This document shows, one piece after another, positions 1 to 11,285 of a DNA stretch of 64,000 nucleotides. This DNA comes from Gadus chalcogrammus (lineage: Eukaryota; Chordata; Actinopteri; Gadiformes; Gadidae): positions 23,017,318 to 23,081,317 of the forward strand of contig NC_079419.1 in assembly GCF_026213295.1 (NCBI RefSeq). The letters are read 5' to 3'. The notes under the pieces are model-generated. The model saw only the letters and a program-made list of their open reading frames with translations. It was not told the origin of the DNA and did not search any database. The number at the start of each line of letters is the position of its first letter. Positions within the stretch are counted from its first letter, which is position 1. The position numbers and the translations under genes were made by a program.

Positions 1-979
1 CTAAATAAACCTGTTCACCGTCACTCCAACTCCTGTCCTGTCTCTGTGTTCTGCTCTTGGGTCCAGCAGCTAACGCTACCCTAACAGAGGACTTATTTAT
101 GAATGAAAACGTTGATTTGAGGTAATAAATGACTTCAAATATTACAGTGTCCCTTTAACCTAATACCTCAGGTAACATCCCTCAACCGATTCAACAGATT
201 GTCATTGGCTTTTACTTTGTATGTTTAATAGTACTCCGAGAACTAATTTCTTCATAGTGAGCTCAGTCACATGGGCTTATGTTACCACCCGGACACGCCC
301 CCTCTCTCACCTTCAGCACGTTCCTAATCCCCTGTCTCCGCCCTGATGACGTCCTTCCCTCACCTAAGGTTGATCAGCCCCACAGTCTATCACCCCTGGT
401 TTTCATCCTCTCAGCTTCAGGTCGTTGTCTACCTAGTGGCCTTCCAGAGTCACCTAGTATTTCTAGTTCTTTGTGTTTCAGTTGATAAATTTCATGTTCC
501 ATGGAGCTATGGGTGGAGGTATTTGTCCTGTGTAGGGCTGTGTGTCGTCTGTACGGTTAAGGTACTGAACTAAGCACTTCTCTACACGCATGACACTACA
601 CAACACTGAGCACTGGCTGGACCTTCGAAGTCATTTTAATGTATATTGTCCCTTTACCCCTTTACTAACCCATCTTGTTACACAGTCGCTGCCCATTTAA
701 TGCATCTACAAACAGCATGCTCGGAAAGGACTACCAGTTCTTTCATCCTTTTTCAATACTGCATTTGTTGGTGAACTATAGGAGACATTTTAAATTCAAT
801 GCAAATTCGTTCGGCGATAATCTTGCACTTCCTTATCCCTCAGTTGGTAGTGCAGAGCTCGGCCTTACCGCCGCACCATGGTGTAGGGCTGTTCCGTGGC
901 AGGAGGGGAATGTACCATTAGGGTTGGAGAATGCGCCGAATCATTGAAATATGCAGAATTACATTCAGTCATTACATTA
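1..979. other. No gene recognised
   Basis: Nothing coding could be supported on either strand. Open frames here are short and show no family motif. The stretch lies downstream of the minus-strand rgs13-like gene. Confidence 0.5.
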
Positions 980-1098
980 CACAGCGCTGTTGCCTCACAG
1001 CAGGATGGTCCTTGGTTCAAACCCCGTTGGGGGGCTGGGGGGGGAGTTGCATGTTCTCCCCGTGTTCACATGTCAGGTTTCCGTCCACACTAAAAAAG
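980..1098 (+). repeat. tRNA-derived SINE fragment
   Basis: The block contains a tRNA-like B-box match (GGTTCAAACCC at about 1014-1024) preceded by a 'tgcctcacagcaggatggtcc' type head. It is followed by the 'gcatgttctccccgtgttc' segment seen in many fish SINEs. No A-tail or target duplication could be fixed, so it is probably a fragment. Confidence 0.6.
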
Positions 1099-1104
1099 AC
1101 GTAA

Positions 1105-1558
1105 CAATACTTCCGCCTTCAGTGCCTCCCTGCACCTACTGATTCAAGTGATGCTAGTGCTCCTAGCGATGCTAGTGATGTTAGTGATGCTAGTGCTCCA
1201 AGTGATGCTAGTGCTCCTAGCGATGCTAGTGATGTTAGTGATGCTAGTGCTCCAAGTGATGCTAGTGCTCCAAGTGATGCTAGTGCTCCTAGCGATGCTA
1301 GTGATGCTAGTGCTCCAAGTGATGCTAGTGCTCCTAGCGATGCTAGTGATGTTAGTGATGCTAGTGCTCCAAGTGATGCTAGTGCTCCTAGCGATGCTAG
1401 TGATGTTAGTGATGCTAGTGCTCCAAGTGATGCTAGTGCTCCAAGTGATGCTAGTGCTCCTAGCGATGCTAGTGATGTTAGTGATGCTAGTGCTCCAAGT
1501 GATGCTAGTGCTCCTAGCGATGCTAGTGATGTTAGTGATGCATCACTAATCTGCCATT
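1105..1558 (+). repeat. 9-bp minisatellite with 54-bp higher-order unit, Ser/Asp-coding in one frame
   Basis: Nonamers of the GTGATGCTA / GTGCTCCTA / GTGCTCCAA type are arranged in a higher-order unit of about 54 bp from about 1148 to 1545. One forward frame, open from 1105 to a TAG at 1556-1558, reads as an acidic Ser-Asp-Ala-Ser-Ala-Pro type repeat. It has no ATG, but a pyrimidine-rich tract ending in CAG lies at about 1120. It may be a plain minisatellite or a repeat exon; the minisatellite is the safer reading. Confidence 0.75.
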
Positions 1559-2369
1559 AGACAATCGCTGCATTCCAAAAGTTTGACTTTCGTAATGATT
1601 ATCATTCTGACTTTGGCTGGGATGCGATTGATTTCCAAATACTGCTGCGTCCCTACAATTGTTAGAAACACTCAGCCAATTAGAGTGACTCTTGCTCTCC
1701 TAGCTCTTACGGTAGCTGGTTTGAATTAAAGCGAAAAAACACATCCTCTGATAAAAGCCGTTAAGAATTGAGTTAATCTTTCAGATTGTTATTTAGTCGA
1801 ATTAGATTATTTTTGAGATATTAGTGACCCTTTGGAAACAAGCTCAGGTTGTGCAGATATTTTATAAATATAAATTTGAATTAAGTAAATGCAAGTAATG
1901 TCTTTACTTTCCATGAATGTATAATATAGGAGTAGGGTTAGTGTTGACAACAACTCTGCTCGGGGGTTCAGTTAGCAACTTTTTTTATTATGCATGGAAC
2001 ACATGGAACATGTCACCAAGGCCTTGCACTGGGATCAATACTGATCCACTTGACCTGATTAAAACTGTACACACATTTGTCTTCCTCCATGAATTTCTTC
2101 TACCCCTTCTTTGTATTTGCCTCATCATCACTATCATCATCAACATTGCCATATTAACCCGGCAGAAACATGGAAACCTTAGAATTCACCATCTATTTGC
2201 ACCAAGCACAGTATGCAAAAATGCTTTAAGATTGCAAGCAAGGCACAACTGTCCTCCCCTCATGGTGTGAGGTCAGTCCTTCAGCAGCTCACACAGCTCT
2301 CCTCCTGTAGGGCCTCCTCGCCCTCACATCACACATCTCACATCCAGAACATCCAGGATGGACAATCCC
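1559..2369. other. 3' flank of the rgs13-like gene
   Basis: No coding feature is supported. It lies just downstream of the minus-strand stop codon at 2370. A minus-strand AATAAA (TTTATT at about 1984-1989) could end its 3' UTR at a length of roughly 400 nt. An ATC/ATT-rich triplet tract is present at about 2120-2145. Confidence 0.4.
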
Positions 2370-3021
2370 TTACATCTTGAAGCTCTCCGACCTGGAGTCC
2401 ATTAAGGTCTTGTAGATACTGGACCTGAGGAAGCGCGGGTACGAGTCCTTCTCCATCAGGCCGAACACCGTCTTCTGGGCCTCCATGAAGCAGGCGGTGG
2501 TAGGGGCCTGCAGGTTCCTCTTGGTCAGCTCTCTGGTCTGGTGGTCGATGTTTATCTGCAGGGAGAGGGATTGATGTGGACGGGTGATTGTATTGAAAGT
2601 AGACTGAGACGTAGGGTTGTGTATGTCTGTTTATGGATCCCAATGTGGCTGATATACCTCTCTCGGAGCTTCAACTCGAATGAAGCAGTTGAAGATCTTC
2701 CTGGCCTTAGCAGACAGTCGAAAGGAACGCTTAACCTTCTTGTAGTCCTCGCACACCAGCCAGAATTCAAGATTTTCGTCACTGAACTCTGCCTTTAAAA
2801 AGGCCTGAAATGTAATCATGCCATCTAAACGTAGAAAAACAACAAAACGAAACAAAAACAAAGTCAACAGAGGTCTATAGTTTCACATTAGCCTATCAAA
2901 TGTTGCATAAGCATTATGTAAAAGTGCTTATTTGGTAGCTTTCCGAACGGGTGTCTTACAGGGGGATTCAAGAAGCCTTGCCAGGGACTGCGACCATTGG
3001 TTCACCTCCTCAAAAGAAAGC
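2370..3021 (-). CDS. rgs13: R4-type RGS protein, RGS13/RGS1-like (last three coding exons)
   Basis: The product should be a GTPase-activating protein that speeds GTP hydrolysis on Gi/Gq-type alpha subunits at the inner plasma membrane. Three joined exons are visible: 2960-3021 (62 nt, starts the RGS box with EEVNQWSQSLARLLES), 2658-2824 (167 nt, FLKAEFSDENLEFWLVCEDY) and 2370-2555 (186 nt with TAA, starts INIDHQTRE). GT-AG junctions keep the frame: donors GTAAGAC and GTATATC, acceptors CAG, TAG, CAG. Gα-contact residues of the family are present: Asn in SDEN, Asn in KRNLQAP, and Asp/Arg in KDSYPRFL. The protein ends SESFKM. The 5' coding exon or exons were not found. WLVCE and the PRE-INID junction look more RGS13-like than RGS1-like, and the position after rgs18 and rgs21 fits either. 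RGS family membership is certain; the paralogue name is less so. Confidence 0.85.
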
Positions 3022-4914
3022 CTGCAAGGGAAGGAAAATTGCATTAACTCCTTCACTCCCTCCCCCCGCTGCCTGATCAGACAACAGAATGTGGCGTGTG
3101 TGCGTACCCTCTGGTGCTCAACTTCCGAGAAGACGTACCCAGCAGTTTAGACCTTGATTTCCCGTCCCTGATTGAGAAAAGAAAGTTAAATGATGCATCC
3201 ATGGATGAGGTAGCAAACCCCCTTCAGCCACTAGTGGCCGAGGTATGTGATTATATATTGAATGGTTCTACAGTTTCAACTCAATCACTTAAGCCAAAAC
3301 ATACCCATTTCTCCTCTTGTCCTTAGCTTCCATCGGTGGCCTCAGCATCCTCAGCAAAATATATATATATATTTATTTATATATGTTAAAGAATGGTTGA
3401 GCTCCTAGCGTATTACAGACGGCTTTGCTTCATCGGCTGACGATCAGACTTCAACACATCGAGGTTTATATCTCTATTCACCCGGTTCAGAACGTCATTC
3501 AGTGCCGTCTAACCACAAAGAGGAAGTGGCGATGACGCGCCCCTGCTCGGTGGCGCTAGAGCCGCGTGTCACTGTTGTGCCTCACAGGTCACCACTTTGT
3601 TTGGTTTGAGGTTTTTGGATGCAAATAAGCCAATGGAAAAAACCAGCAGCACGGCTCTTGATCACTGCGGGCTCCAGGGCTGTTTAATGGGCGCTCTCTT
3701 ATAACCCCAATGGGGATTGGTGGAATGGGACATTTTTTAAGAAACTTTAGACATAAATGTTAACTTCCTGTATTAGGGATGCAGATATTAACATTTAATG
3801 TTGTGAGAATTTGGTAGAGGAAGTAATGGAATAATCCCTTTTGGATGTGGTTCTGGGCCTGCCTCTGGCCTCAATGGAGGACTTGTTGTGGCACAACTAT
3901 CGAATGCCTTTCCCTGAAGCTGCAGTCAGTGTCATACAGAGTCCAGTAGTATAGGACATACTGTTGCAGCGGGTGTGCACATGTATACACTTATTTACTG
4001 ACTGCTATGAGTCGCAGTTGAGTAGTGATCCCAATAACAGCTACACAGCCATGCAGCGCATTTGTCACACGTTCAACTGAATAATTCTTGCAGGAAGCCT
4101 CAATAGTGGGCTACCCGCACAGAGAAACAGGTCACAGCAGAGTATTAGATGCAGGAAGGAAGCTGTGGCTCAATGTGTACAGACAGAACACCACAGCACA
4201 CTCACCCAAGACATACATGTAGCAATGAATGGATGCTGCTGATGACAGATGGTAGTTGTATGAGAAACCAACAGGCTTCCTTCTTTCACTTTCTATGGAC
4301 AAAATAGGCACTAATCGTGACCTATTTTGTCAAAGTTAGGAATACACCTCAACAGCACCACTATGCATTTTGGTTCAATGTTTATGCCAATGTATTATTA
4401 CATTGAATCTTGTTGGTCTTATATCACTATATTAATGCAAATAACTGATGCTAGTTATTGTAACCAACTTTAAGCCAAGCCTGAATTTCCTTGCTTGTGC
4501 TACATGACGACAAACTAATTGTTTGCAGAAATACTTCAGTAGCGTAGTAATGAAACAGTTAGTTTAACTTTGTCGCCTCCTAGTGGTCTTTGACTTTGAT
4601 GCTGTGGACTCACGTCATGATTTGCATTAGTTTCAACATGACAACGCCCCTATTAGCATGTCACACGCACACTGTAATCTTGCATGTCCTTTTTGCCTTT
4701 GAACCAAATATTCTAAGCTGTAAAATAAGCCAGACATTTCCATTTCCAAAATAGCTAAAAAGTGAGATCATCATAAAATCATTACATTTAAATATCATTA
4801 AAAGGTCTCTCTATATAGTACTTTATGTATCACAGTTAGCCACAGTTTGAGAAGCGCTGTTCAACCACTGATAAGAGGCCGAGCAAACACATGAGTCAAC
4901 GCTTCTGGGGGACT
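3022..4914. other. Intergenic / upstream of the rgs13-like gene
   Basis: The missing 5' exons and the promoter of the rgs13-like gene may lie here, but none could be fixed by sequence. An (AT)n tract sits at about 3359-3384. A plus-strand exon-like open block at 3088-3241 is discussed under findings. Confidence 0.4.
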
Positions 4915-5417
4915 TTTATTTAAACTTTATTAGATTCATTTCAAAAGTGAAAGATGCTTTTTTTTTTCAATTCAAATTTGATTGGATGTCAATAAGACTA
5001 TTTACAATAAATTGCTTGTGTATTGAAATGCATGTGTATAGTGTATAGATGAAAAATGTGTTACATAAAACATTTTTTTGGTTCGTTTTTCTTGATCTAA
5101 ACACCAGACATGAGCTATATTACAGGTATGTACTGCTAAACCATCACACAAGGACAACAACGGCTGCTTCTGATGCGCTGTAAAGGAACGCGGCAGTGTT
5201 ATGGCGTAATCCAGTTAGCCACACGGAAAGACAGGACCCAGGAGGAGATAGGATCCCAGAGGAGACAGGACCCAGGAGGGACAGGACCCGGGACAGGACC
5301 AAGGACGGGACTGGTCCCAGGAGGGGACCATAGCGGTTGGTGCGGGGGTTCATCCATAGGTTTGAGGGTAGGGGGACAGTGGGGGGTGGTTTGAAAACCA
5401 AAACCAAACAAAAAGAG
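4915..5417 (-). other. Probable 3' UTR of the rgs21-like gene with poly(A) signals
   Basis: Two minus-strand AATAAA hexamers (TTTATT at 4915-4920 and 4926-4931 on the plus strand) lie about 490 nt beyond the stop codon of the rgs21-like gene. A purine-rich imperfect repeat (aggaccca/gggacagga type) occupies about 5225-5330. Confidence 0.45.
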
Positions 5418-6229
5418 TCAACTGGGTTCCTTTCTCATGAGGAGACCCTGGTAGACGTCAGACTTCAGGAACCGGGGGTAACAATCTCGGGCCATCAGGC
5501 TGTAGATGAGCTTCTGCGCCGAGTCGAATGACGTCAGTGTGGGCTGCGAGATGTTCTTGGTGATGTTTTCTCTTGTAGTGCAGTCTATGTTAATCTGAAA
5601 AGAGAAGGGCACCCACAATGTTTCTGCTATAAAGGCTTAGTCCTTAGTCAGTTATATGTCTGAGCTTGGCCTTTAACAATCCTCTTTTTGATAAAATACA
5701 TTTTTACCCGACTGTTACTAGATTATATATTTCAACCCAATCTACTACTACTTTTTGATGATTGTACAATTTAGGCGATTGTTCCCGAAATACTAACCAT
5801 TTCATTAACCAGCATCGAAATCGATTGGAACATAAACAAAAAAGATCTCTGCCGATATAGTTAGATATTTATTTTCTTCATACCTGTCTAGGTGCCTCTG
5901 TCTGCACAAACTCTGTGTAGATCCTGTTGGCCGAGGAGATCATTTCCGGACTGTTCTTGATGTTTTTGTACTCCTCACATGCCAGCCAAAACAGTATGTT
6001 CTCCTCGCTGTACTCAGACTTGAGGAACTCCACGAAGGCTATCTGTCCAGCTGTGAAGCACAGTCAGGTACAATGGGTTTTGTTTTTTTCATTTCAATGT
6101 AGAATGTCATATTTTGGGATCACATTTTTATACATATCTTTTCAAGTTGGATAAAAATGCAAAGTTACCTTTAGAGCTCAAGACTTTGTCCACTGATTCC
6201 CCCCACTTATCAATATCTTCCAGCGGGTC
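5418..6229 (-). CDS. rgs21: R4-type RGS protein, RGS21-like (last three coding exons)
   Basis: This is a small RGS GTPase-activating protein; mammalian RGS21 is linked to taste and chemosensory cells. Exons: 6169-6229 (DPLEDIDKWGESVDKVLSSK), 5884-6050 (167 nt, AGQIAFVEFLKSEYSEEN, WLACEEYKN) and 5418-5594 (177 nt with TGA, starts INIDCTTRENITKN). Frame is kept across donors GTAACT and GTATGA and acceptors AAG, CAG, CAG. Asn in SEEN, Asn in TKNISQP and Asp/Arg in RDCYPRFL are present. KNISQPTL and AQKLIYSLMARD match RGS21 better than other R4 members. The frame stays open upstream of the first listed exon and reads CCF at the spacing expected for the RGS21 amino end, so this exon may begin further upstream. 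The start codon was not identified. Confidence 0.85.
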
Positions 6230-7614
6230 CTTAGGAAAGCAACACAATCTACCCTTGAAAAGAGTGGCAAGAGCGGTCACTAGCCCAGTAATCTGTGAAC
6301 TGCGCAACACATGTCCTACATATCCATCCATACAAAGTAATGAATCATTCTGCAATTTGTATGTATTTGGTGCATTCAAAGCCCTGCCATCATCGACTCT
6401 GAAAAATCGGCATGATTATTTTTTGGAGGGGTGTCGGAATAGATAGGCCGCAAACTGCAAAAAAAAAATTAAAAACTTACAGCAAAGGCAAAAGTCCCTG
6501 GCACTTTCCACATTGCTGCAGTAAGCTGAAGCCCTGTTGAAAATGGAAAAGGCCCTGGAATCAAATATGAAGGCACTCACTTTATCCCCATCTCCACGTC
6601 CGCTGTGAGGGGAAGAGAAGAAAGGTCCTGCCAGTGCGACGCTGGGATTGAGATTGTCCCGAGATGAGGGAGGCAAGTGACGGGACAAAGCTAGATGAGG
6701 TCCTCCACCACCATGAAGGAAAATATGGAAATGACCATGCAAAGTATTGTTGCTGTGATCTTAGGGTGCATCCTCCCTTCTGGTCTGCGGCATCACCTGA
6801 TCCGCTGTGATTTAGTCCCTTCTTTAGTCGTATTCCTTCATGATTTATCTGTAATGGCGATTAAGGGAAGAATAGGGCTGGATATATTTTAAATGAAGGA
6901 GGATGTGATGAATTTTACATCTCACCTTTACATTTGCGAGACGGTTGACATCACTTAGAAGCTGAAACAATCCAAAAGACTGAAGAAGAGCCCAAGCCAT
7001 CAAGCAGGGCACCTTACAACATAAAATGCTTCATAGTAAGAAAATTAAGAAAAACCGAACATAGACTTTGTCATCATTTTCAAACTATGATGGCAACCGG
7101 GCTGTTTTTTTTTTGTTTTTTTACTGCGGGAGGGGATCCTTACCACAAGCAAATTTCAGCGGAAAATCCTTTCCCCAGATTTACATATCAACTCTCCGTA
7201 TTCATCAGTGACAAAAAACTTGCATTAATGAATTTAAAAATGAGCGAAAAGAGCATGAGCACAATTCTTCTTGAAACATGGGTGACGTAGATGCATGGGA
7301 GATTTGCATGTGTTTGTAAGTTAGGCAAACTGGTGCAAATCTGTGCATCGCACTTTGAATTACTAAGGGAGACAGTGCACTCATGTTTGGAATTCAACAT
7401 TGTAAAATCAAAGTATCAGGGCTTGAATGTTAATTAATGAAATCAAGTATGGTATACTGATATGAGAGGGGCTGGTATCAGTACATAGTGTATGGACAAA
7501 TGCCTACACAGAAAATGTCCAGTTTTCTTTTGTGCGGCTTAAAACAATGTTTTTATATCCAAGCAAAATCTCTTTCCTTTTCATAATTTGATATATATAT
7601 ATATATATATATAT
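6230..7614. other. Upstream region or first intron of the rgs21-like gene
   Basis: No exon could be supported, though a short first coding exon of the rgs21-like gene is expected somewhere on the minus strand upstream of 6229. No known repeat was recognised apart from short homopolymer runs and an (AT)n tract at about 7590-7613. Confidence 0.35.
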
Positions 7615-8080
7615 TAGAGCTGTCAGTTAAACGCGTTATTAACGACGTTAATGCAAACCAATTTTAACGGCGTTAAAAAAATTATCGTGCGATTAACGCA
7701 ATTATTTTATTTAAAAAAAACAATTTTTTTTTTTTTTTTTTCTTTGGCTCAAAACAAAGAAGCAGTAGCCTGACTGCTATGTTCAAATGACATTTGTTCA
7801 AAGCAGTCGTTTAATTGCACTAGAGGCTCTTTTTTTGTATCGTCCTTTTTTGATCAGTATATGCCAATGTTGTTATCAATAAAAAATCATTTGCACAGGG
7901 CAAGCCGATGCACTTCACCATGTTGATAAGAGAATTAAAATGAGAAGAATTATGGGACAAAAAAATCAAGGGATATTTAGCATAGAAAAAAAAATGCGAT
8001 TAATGGCGATTAATCGTGAGTTAACTATGACATTAAAGCGATTAATCACGATTCAATATTTTAATCGCTTGACAGCTCTA
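7615..8080. mobile_element. MITE with TAGAGCTGTCA-type inverted ends
   Basis: The left end TAGAGCTGTCA and right end TGACAGCTCTA are inverted copies, and the element sits in an (AT)n tract that probably served as target. Subterminal DNA is full of 'cgattaatcgtg' and 'taacgcgttatt' type motifs in opposite orientations. Similar short non-autonomous DNA transposons are widespread in bony fish. No transposase frame is present. Confidence 0.75.
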
Positions 8081-9094
8081 ATATATATATATTTATGTAT
8101 CATTGCAATGATGTCTGCTCTCTGTATGATGCACTGGCCTTTTAAAGAAAAACGCTTTTGATCACATATTCACAATAAATGAAAGGCAGTGTTTGTTGAC
8201 AGTTCACCAGACGGCATCCAATAGAGAGACACATCAAGCCTGGTAAAGGTTGGTAACCTTGAGCAGGCCGGCCGGGACATCATGTGGCCAAACAAACACG
8301 TAATGTAAATCTGACCCGGCGAAGGGAAAACACCACGGCACAAGCCACATTTGCGTGTGTACAGTCGAAGGCCGACCAACTCAGGGATTTGATTTTCAAA
8401 GAAGGCACTGCATGTAGGCACAGGTGAACATCCCAGCGCTCTCATATCAAATGCCTCATGGATGGAGATTTCCCTTCCTCTCCCCTCTCATGCTTTTAAT
8501 GCTGGCACAGCAATGAAAAAGCCATTCCTTTGTAGATAGAGGGGTTAGATTAAACAAATCGAAATGTGTTTTCTCCTAAACAGAATCAATGCAAGTTTTA
8601 AAAATGTGGCAGTAAGATCTATTTACCTTTTTGAACAAATGGAGGAAGTCTGCTGCTCTTCAACCACAGTGAGGCACTGCAGATCTTCGTTTCTCTGATT
8701 TGATTTCCCACCAAAAACATTAACACACATATCAGAATCAACACTAATTGCCCAATGTTTCATTTCTTTCTCAAAATGAGCATTATTGTATTACAGTATA
8801 TCGACAACTATATGGTCTCACACCGAAGACATCCATTATATAAATATATTCTCTGTATTTGAGTGTCCTTGTTAAAAACTTAAAGCGTCATATATAGAAA
8901 TACCACACAATTATTACAGACTCATAATGCCAAATGTCAAAACAAATCCTAAAATAACTGTTATTGCTCCACTGACTTGAAGTTCCTGATAAGTTATATT
9001 ACGGATTCCAGGAAAGGCTGTTTTTGTCGTATGCACCAAAACTCATGCACTAGATAGTTTACACTGTGTAAAACCATCCTTTGAAAAAAAACCG

Positions 9095-9480
9095 TTCATC
9101 ATCCTTAATCCATTCATCTATCCATACTACATCAAACTATCCATAATCCACTGTCCCATAATCCATTCATCAATTCATAACCCATTCACCCATATTCCGT
9201 TCATCATCCGTAATCCATTCGTCAATCCATAAACATTCTTCCATAATCCATTCATCAATCCATTATCCATTCACACATAATCTGTGCACCAATAATGAAT
9301 TTTTCCATCCATAATCAATTCATCAATCCATTATCCATTCACCAATAATCCGTGCACCAATAATGAATTATTCCATCCATAATACATTCATCAATCCATC
9401 AATTTTTCATCAATCTACGATAATTTCATCTATTTTTCATGCATTCATAATCTTTTCATCTTCCATCCTCTTCCAGTTTA
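9095..9480. repeat. Degenerate tandem repeat of TCCATTCATCAATCCATAA type
   Basis: About 380 bp consist of imperfect copies of 'ccataatccattcatcaat' with units drifting in length. It is an old, AT-rich minisatellite with no coding signal. Confidence 0.75.
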
Positions 9481-9674
9481 TTCTAGTCAGGTAAGCAGTC
9501 GGCTGAAGCCTCTCCCACTTTACAATGGACAGGAACAGATCACACTAATGGACTGAGATTACACCGGCATTCTGACCGGACCAAAGTACTGCAGAACTAA
9601 TGAATCGCTATCCCAAGATGTATTGCCCCCCCCCCCCCACACACACTCTATTAACAGGTTCCATCATCCTGATT

Positions 9675-9676
<2 letters not shown>

Positions 9677-9754
<78 letters not shown>
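9677..9754. repeat. (CA)n microsatellite
   Basis: About 78 bp of uninterrupted CA repeat. A degenerate GT-rich tract follows at about 9855-10010. Confidence 0.95.
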
Positions 9755-9756
<2 letters not shown>

Positions 9757-11285
9757 TGTGAGGTTATAAAGATGTTGGACACCGGCAGCAATTCTTTTCA
9801 AAAGATAATCTTTTTTTTATCAACTAAAGCTGATATAATAAAATGGTTCACAAAATGTGTGTAGGCGCACGTGTGTGTGTGTATACACGCAAGGCTGTGT
9901 GTCCAAATGTGCTTGTGTGTACGTCTATGTTTGGGTTCATGTATGCATGCGTGCCTGTGTCTATGTGAGTGCGTTGATGTGTGTTTGTGTTCATATGCAT
10001 TGTGTGCGTATGTGGAACAAACACACTCTTGCGTTGCAATGCATATTCAATCTGCAGTGGCCAAGCCCAGCAGGACCTCTGATGGACTGAAATGAACACA
10101 TATTCCTCTCTGTAGGAAGTGTTGTGTGCTGCGCATACCGAAACCATCCAGGGGGCGTTTGCTGACTCACATGGTAGATACATTTTTCCGCAATTTGGAA
10201 TGAGGAAAGAAAAATCTTTATGGGGGTCCATCTGTCAAACTTAGGCGTGGCCGTCATCCTAGCTAATGAATGATACAAAGAGTGTCTTTAAAATGCGCAT
10301 TTATTTCTTCTTTGTATAATTACTCAACAGGTTATTTAATAATTTACATTTTACTTAAAGCAAGTCCACATATATGATCATCAAAAATATTTTTAATAAA
10401 CTAAATTCATGCGGGGGAAATTAAATACGTTTAGTATGAGTATAAAACCATGATATATGGTTCTCTGTCACCGCTGCGGGATATTTTAATGAATAGTAAA
10501 TACATCCTTCCCTCTTAGTGCAACATGAGAGCAGAGGATTGCCGGTTGAGGTGAGAAAGAAAAATGATCTTAATTGGCTCCAAGTCACATTAAGTTGAAG
10601 GGATGCATATTAACGTGATTAATGTTCCCCCTGTGGCATTATGCTGTTGTATTTAGAGACAAAGCACTTGAAGTATAACCACTGTTTGAATCCAAGCATC
10701 GGCTGGTTCTTAGGCTTGCTTGGAGCTGGGCTAACAAACCTAAGATGACCTCCACTAAATTTGCTGTGCCTCTTGCCAAAAATAAAATTTGTTTTCGAGG
10801 GAGATGATTGACAAAAGTTAATCTTTCATGTGAATATTTTTGAGACACTTCTAAGGAAGAAATATGTCAGAGGGCTTCACTGCTGACAGCACGTTGACAT
10901 GCACACTAACCAATCTTTATCTGATAAAGGCCAGCTGAATCCTTAACTGTCATGTTAACAAAATTATTTCATTAGTAAATTGCCGTAGGCACGGGAAAAG
11001 CATTTCAGACATCAAGTTAACCTGATGGTCTTTTGATGTACTTTGGTGTCCTCAATGTCAAACAGGAACACTATATACAGTATGTATAACATTAATGATT
11101 ATGCACTATGGGCCATCACCGGTATGAACATAATAACTCAGCCATTCAGCCTTAATTAAACCCAGGTGTGCATGTGAGCGTGGGTCCTAATGTGTTCCCC
11201 TGGGCCGCTCTGCGTCCCGCCCGCTGGCCGTCACCAGGCCGGCACCGCCTCCCACCCTGGCCGCTCGGCGTGCCAGCCGCGGCCG

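Larger units (their letters stand above)
8082..11285. other. Intergenic region downstream of rgs18
   Basis: No gene was recognised. The rgs18 3' UTR must occupy the right end; a minus-strand AATAAA candidate is at about 10301. A degenerate tandem repeat and a CA microsatellite in this stretch are listed separately. Confidence 0.45.

Noticed and set aside
1917..2270. 117-codon plus-strand frame with a hydrophobic segment, resembling a membrane protein
   Set aside because: It lies in the expected 3' UTR of the minus-strand rgs13-like gene, has no family motif, and its hydrophobic part comes from an ATC/ATT-rich simple tract.
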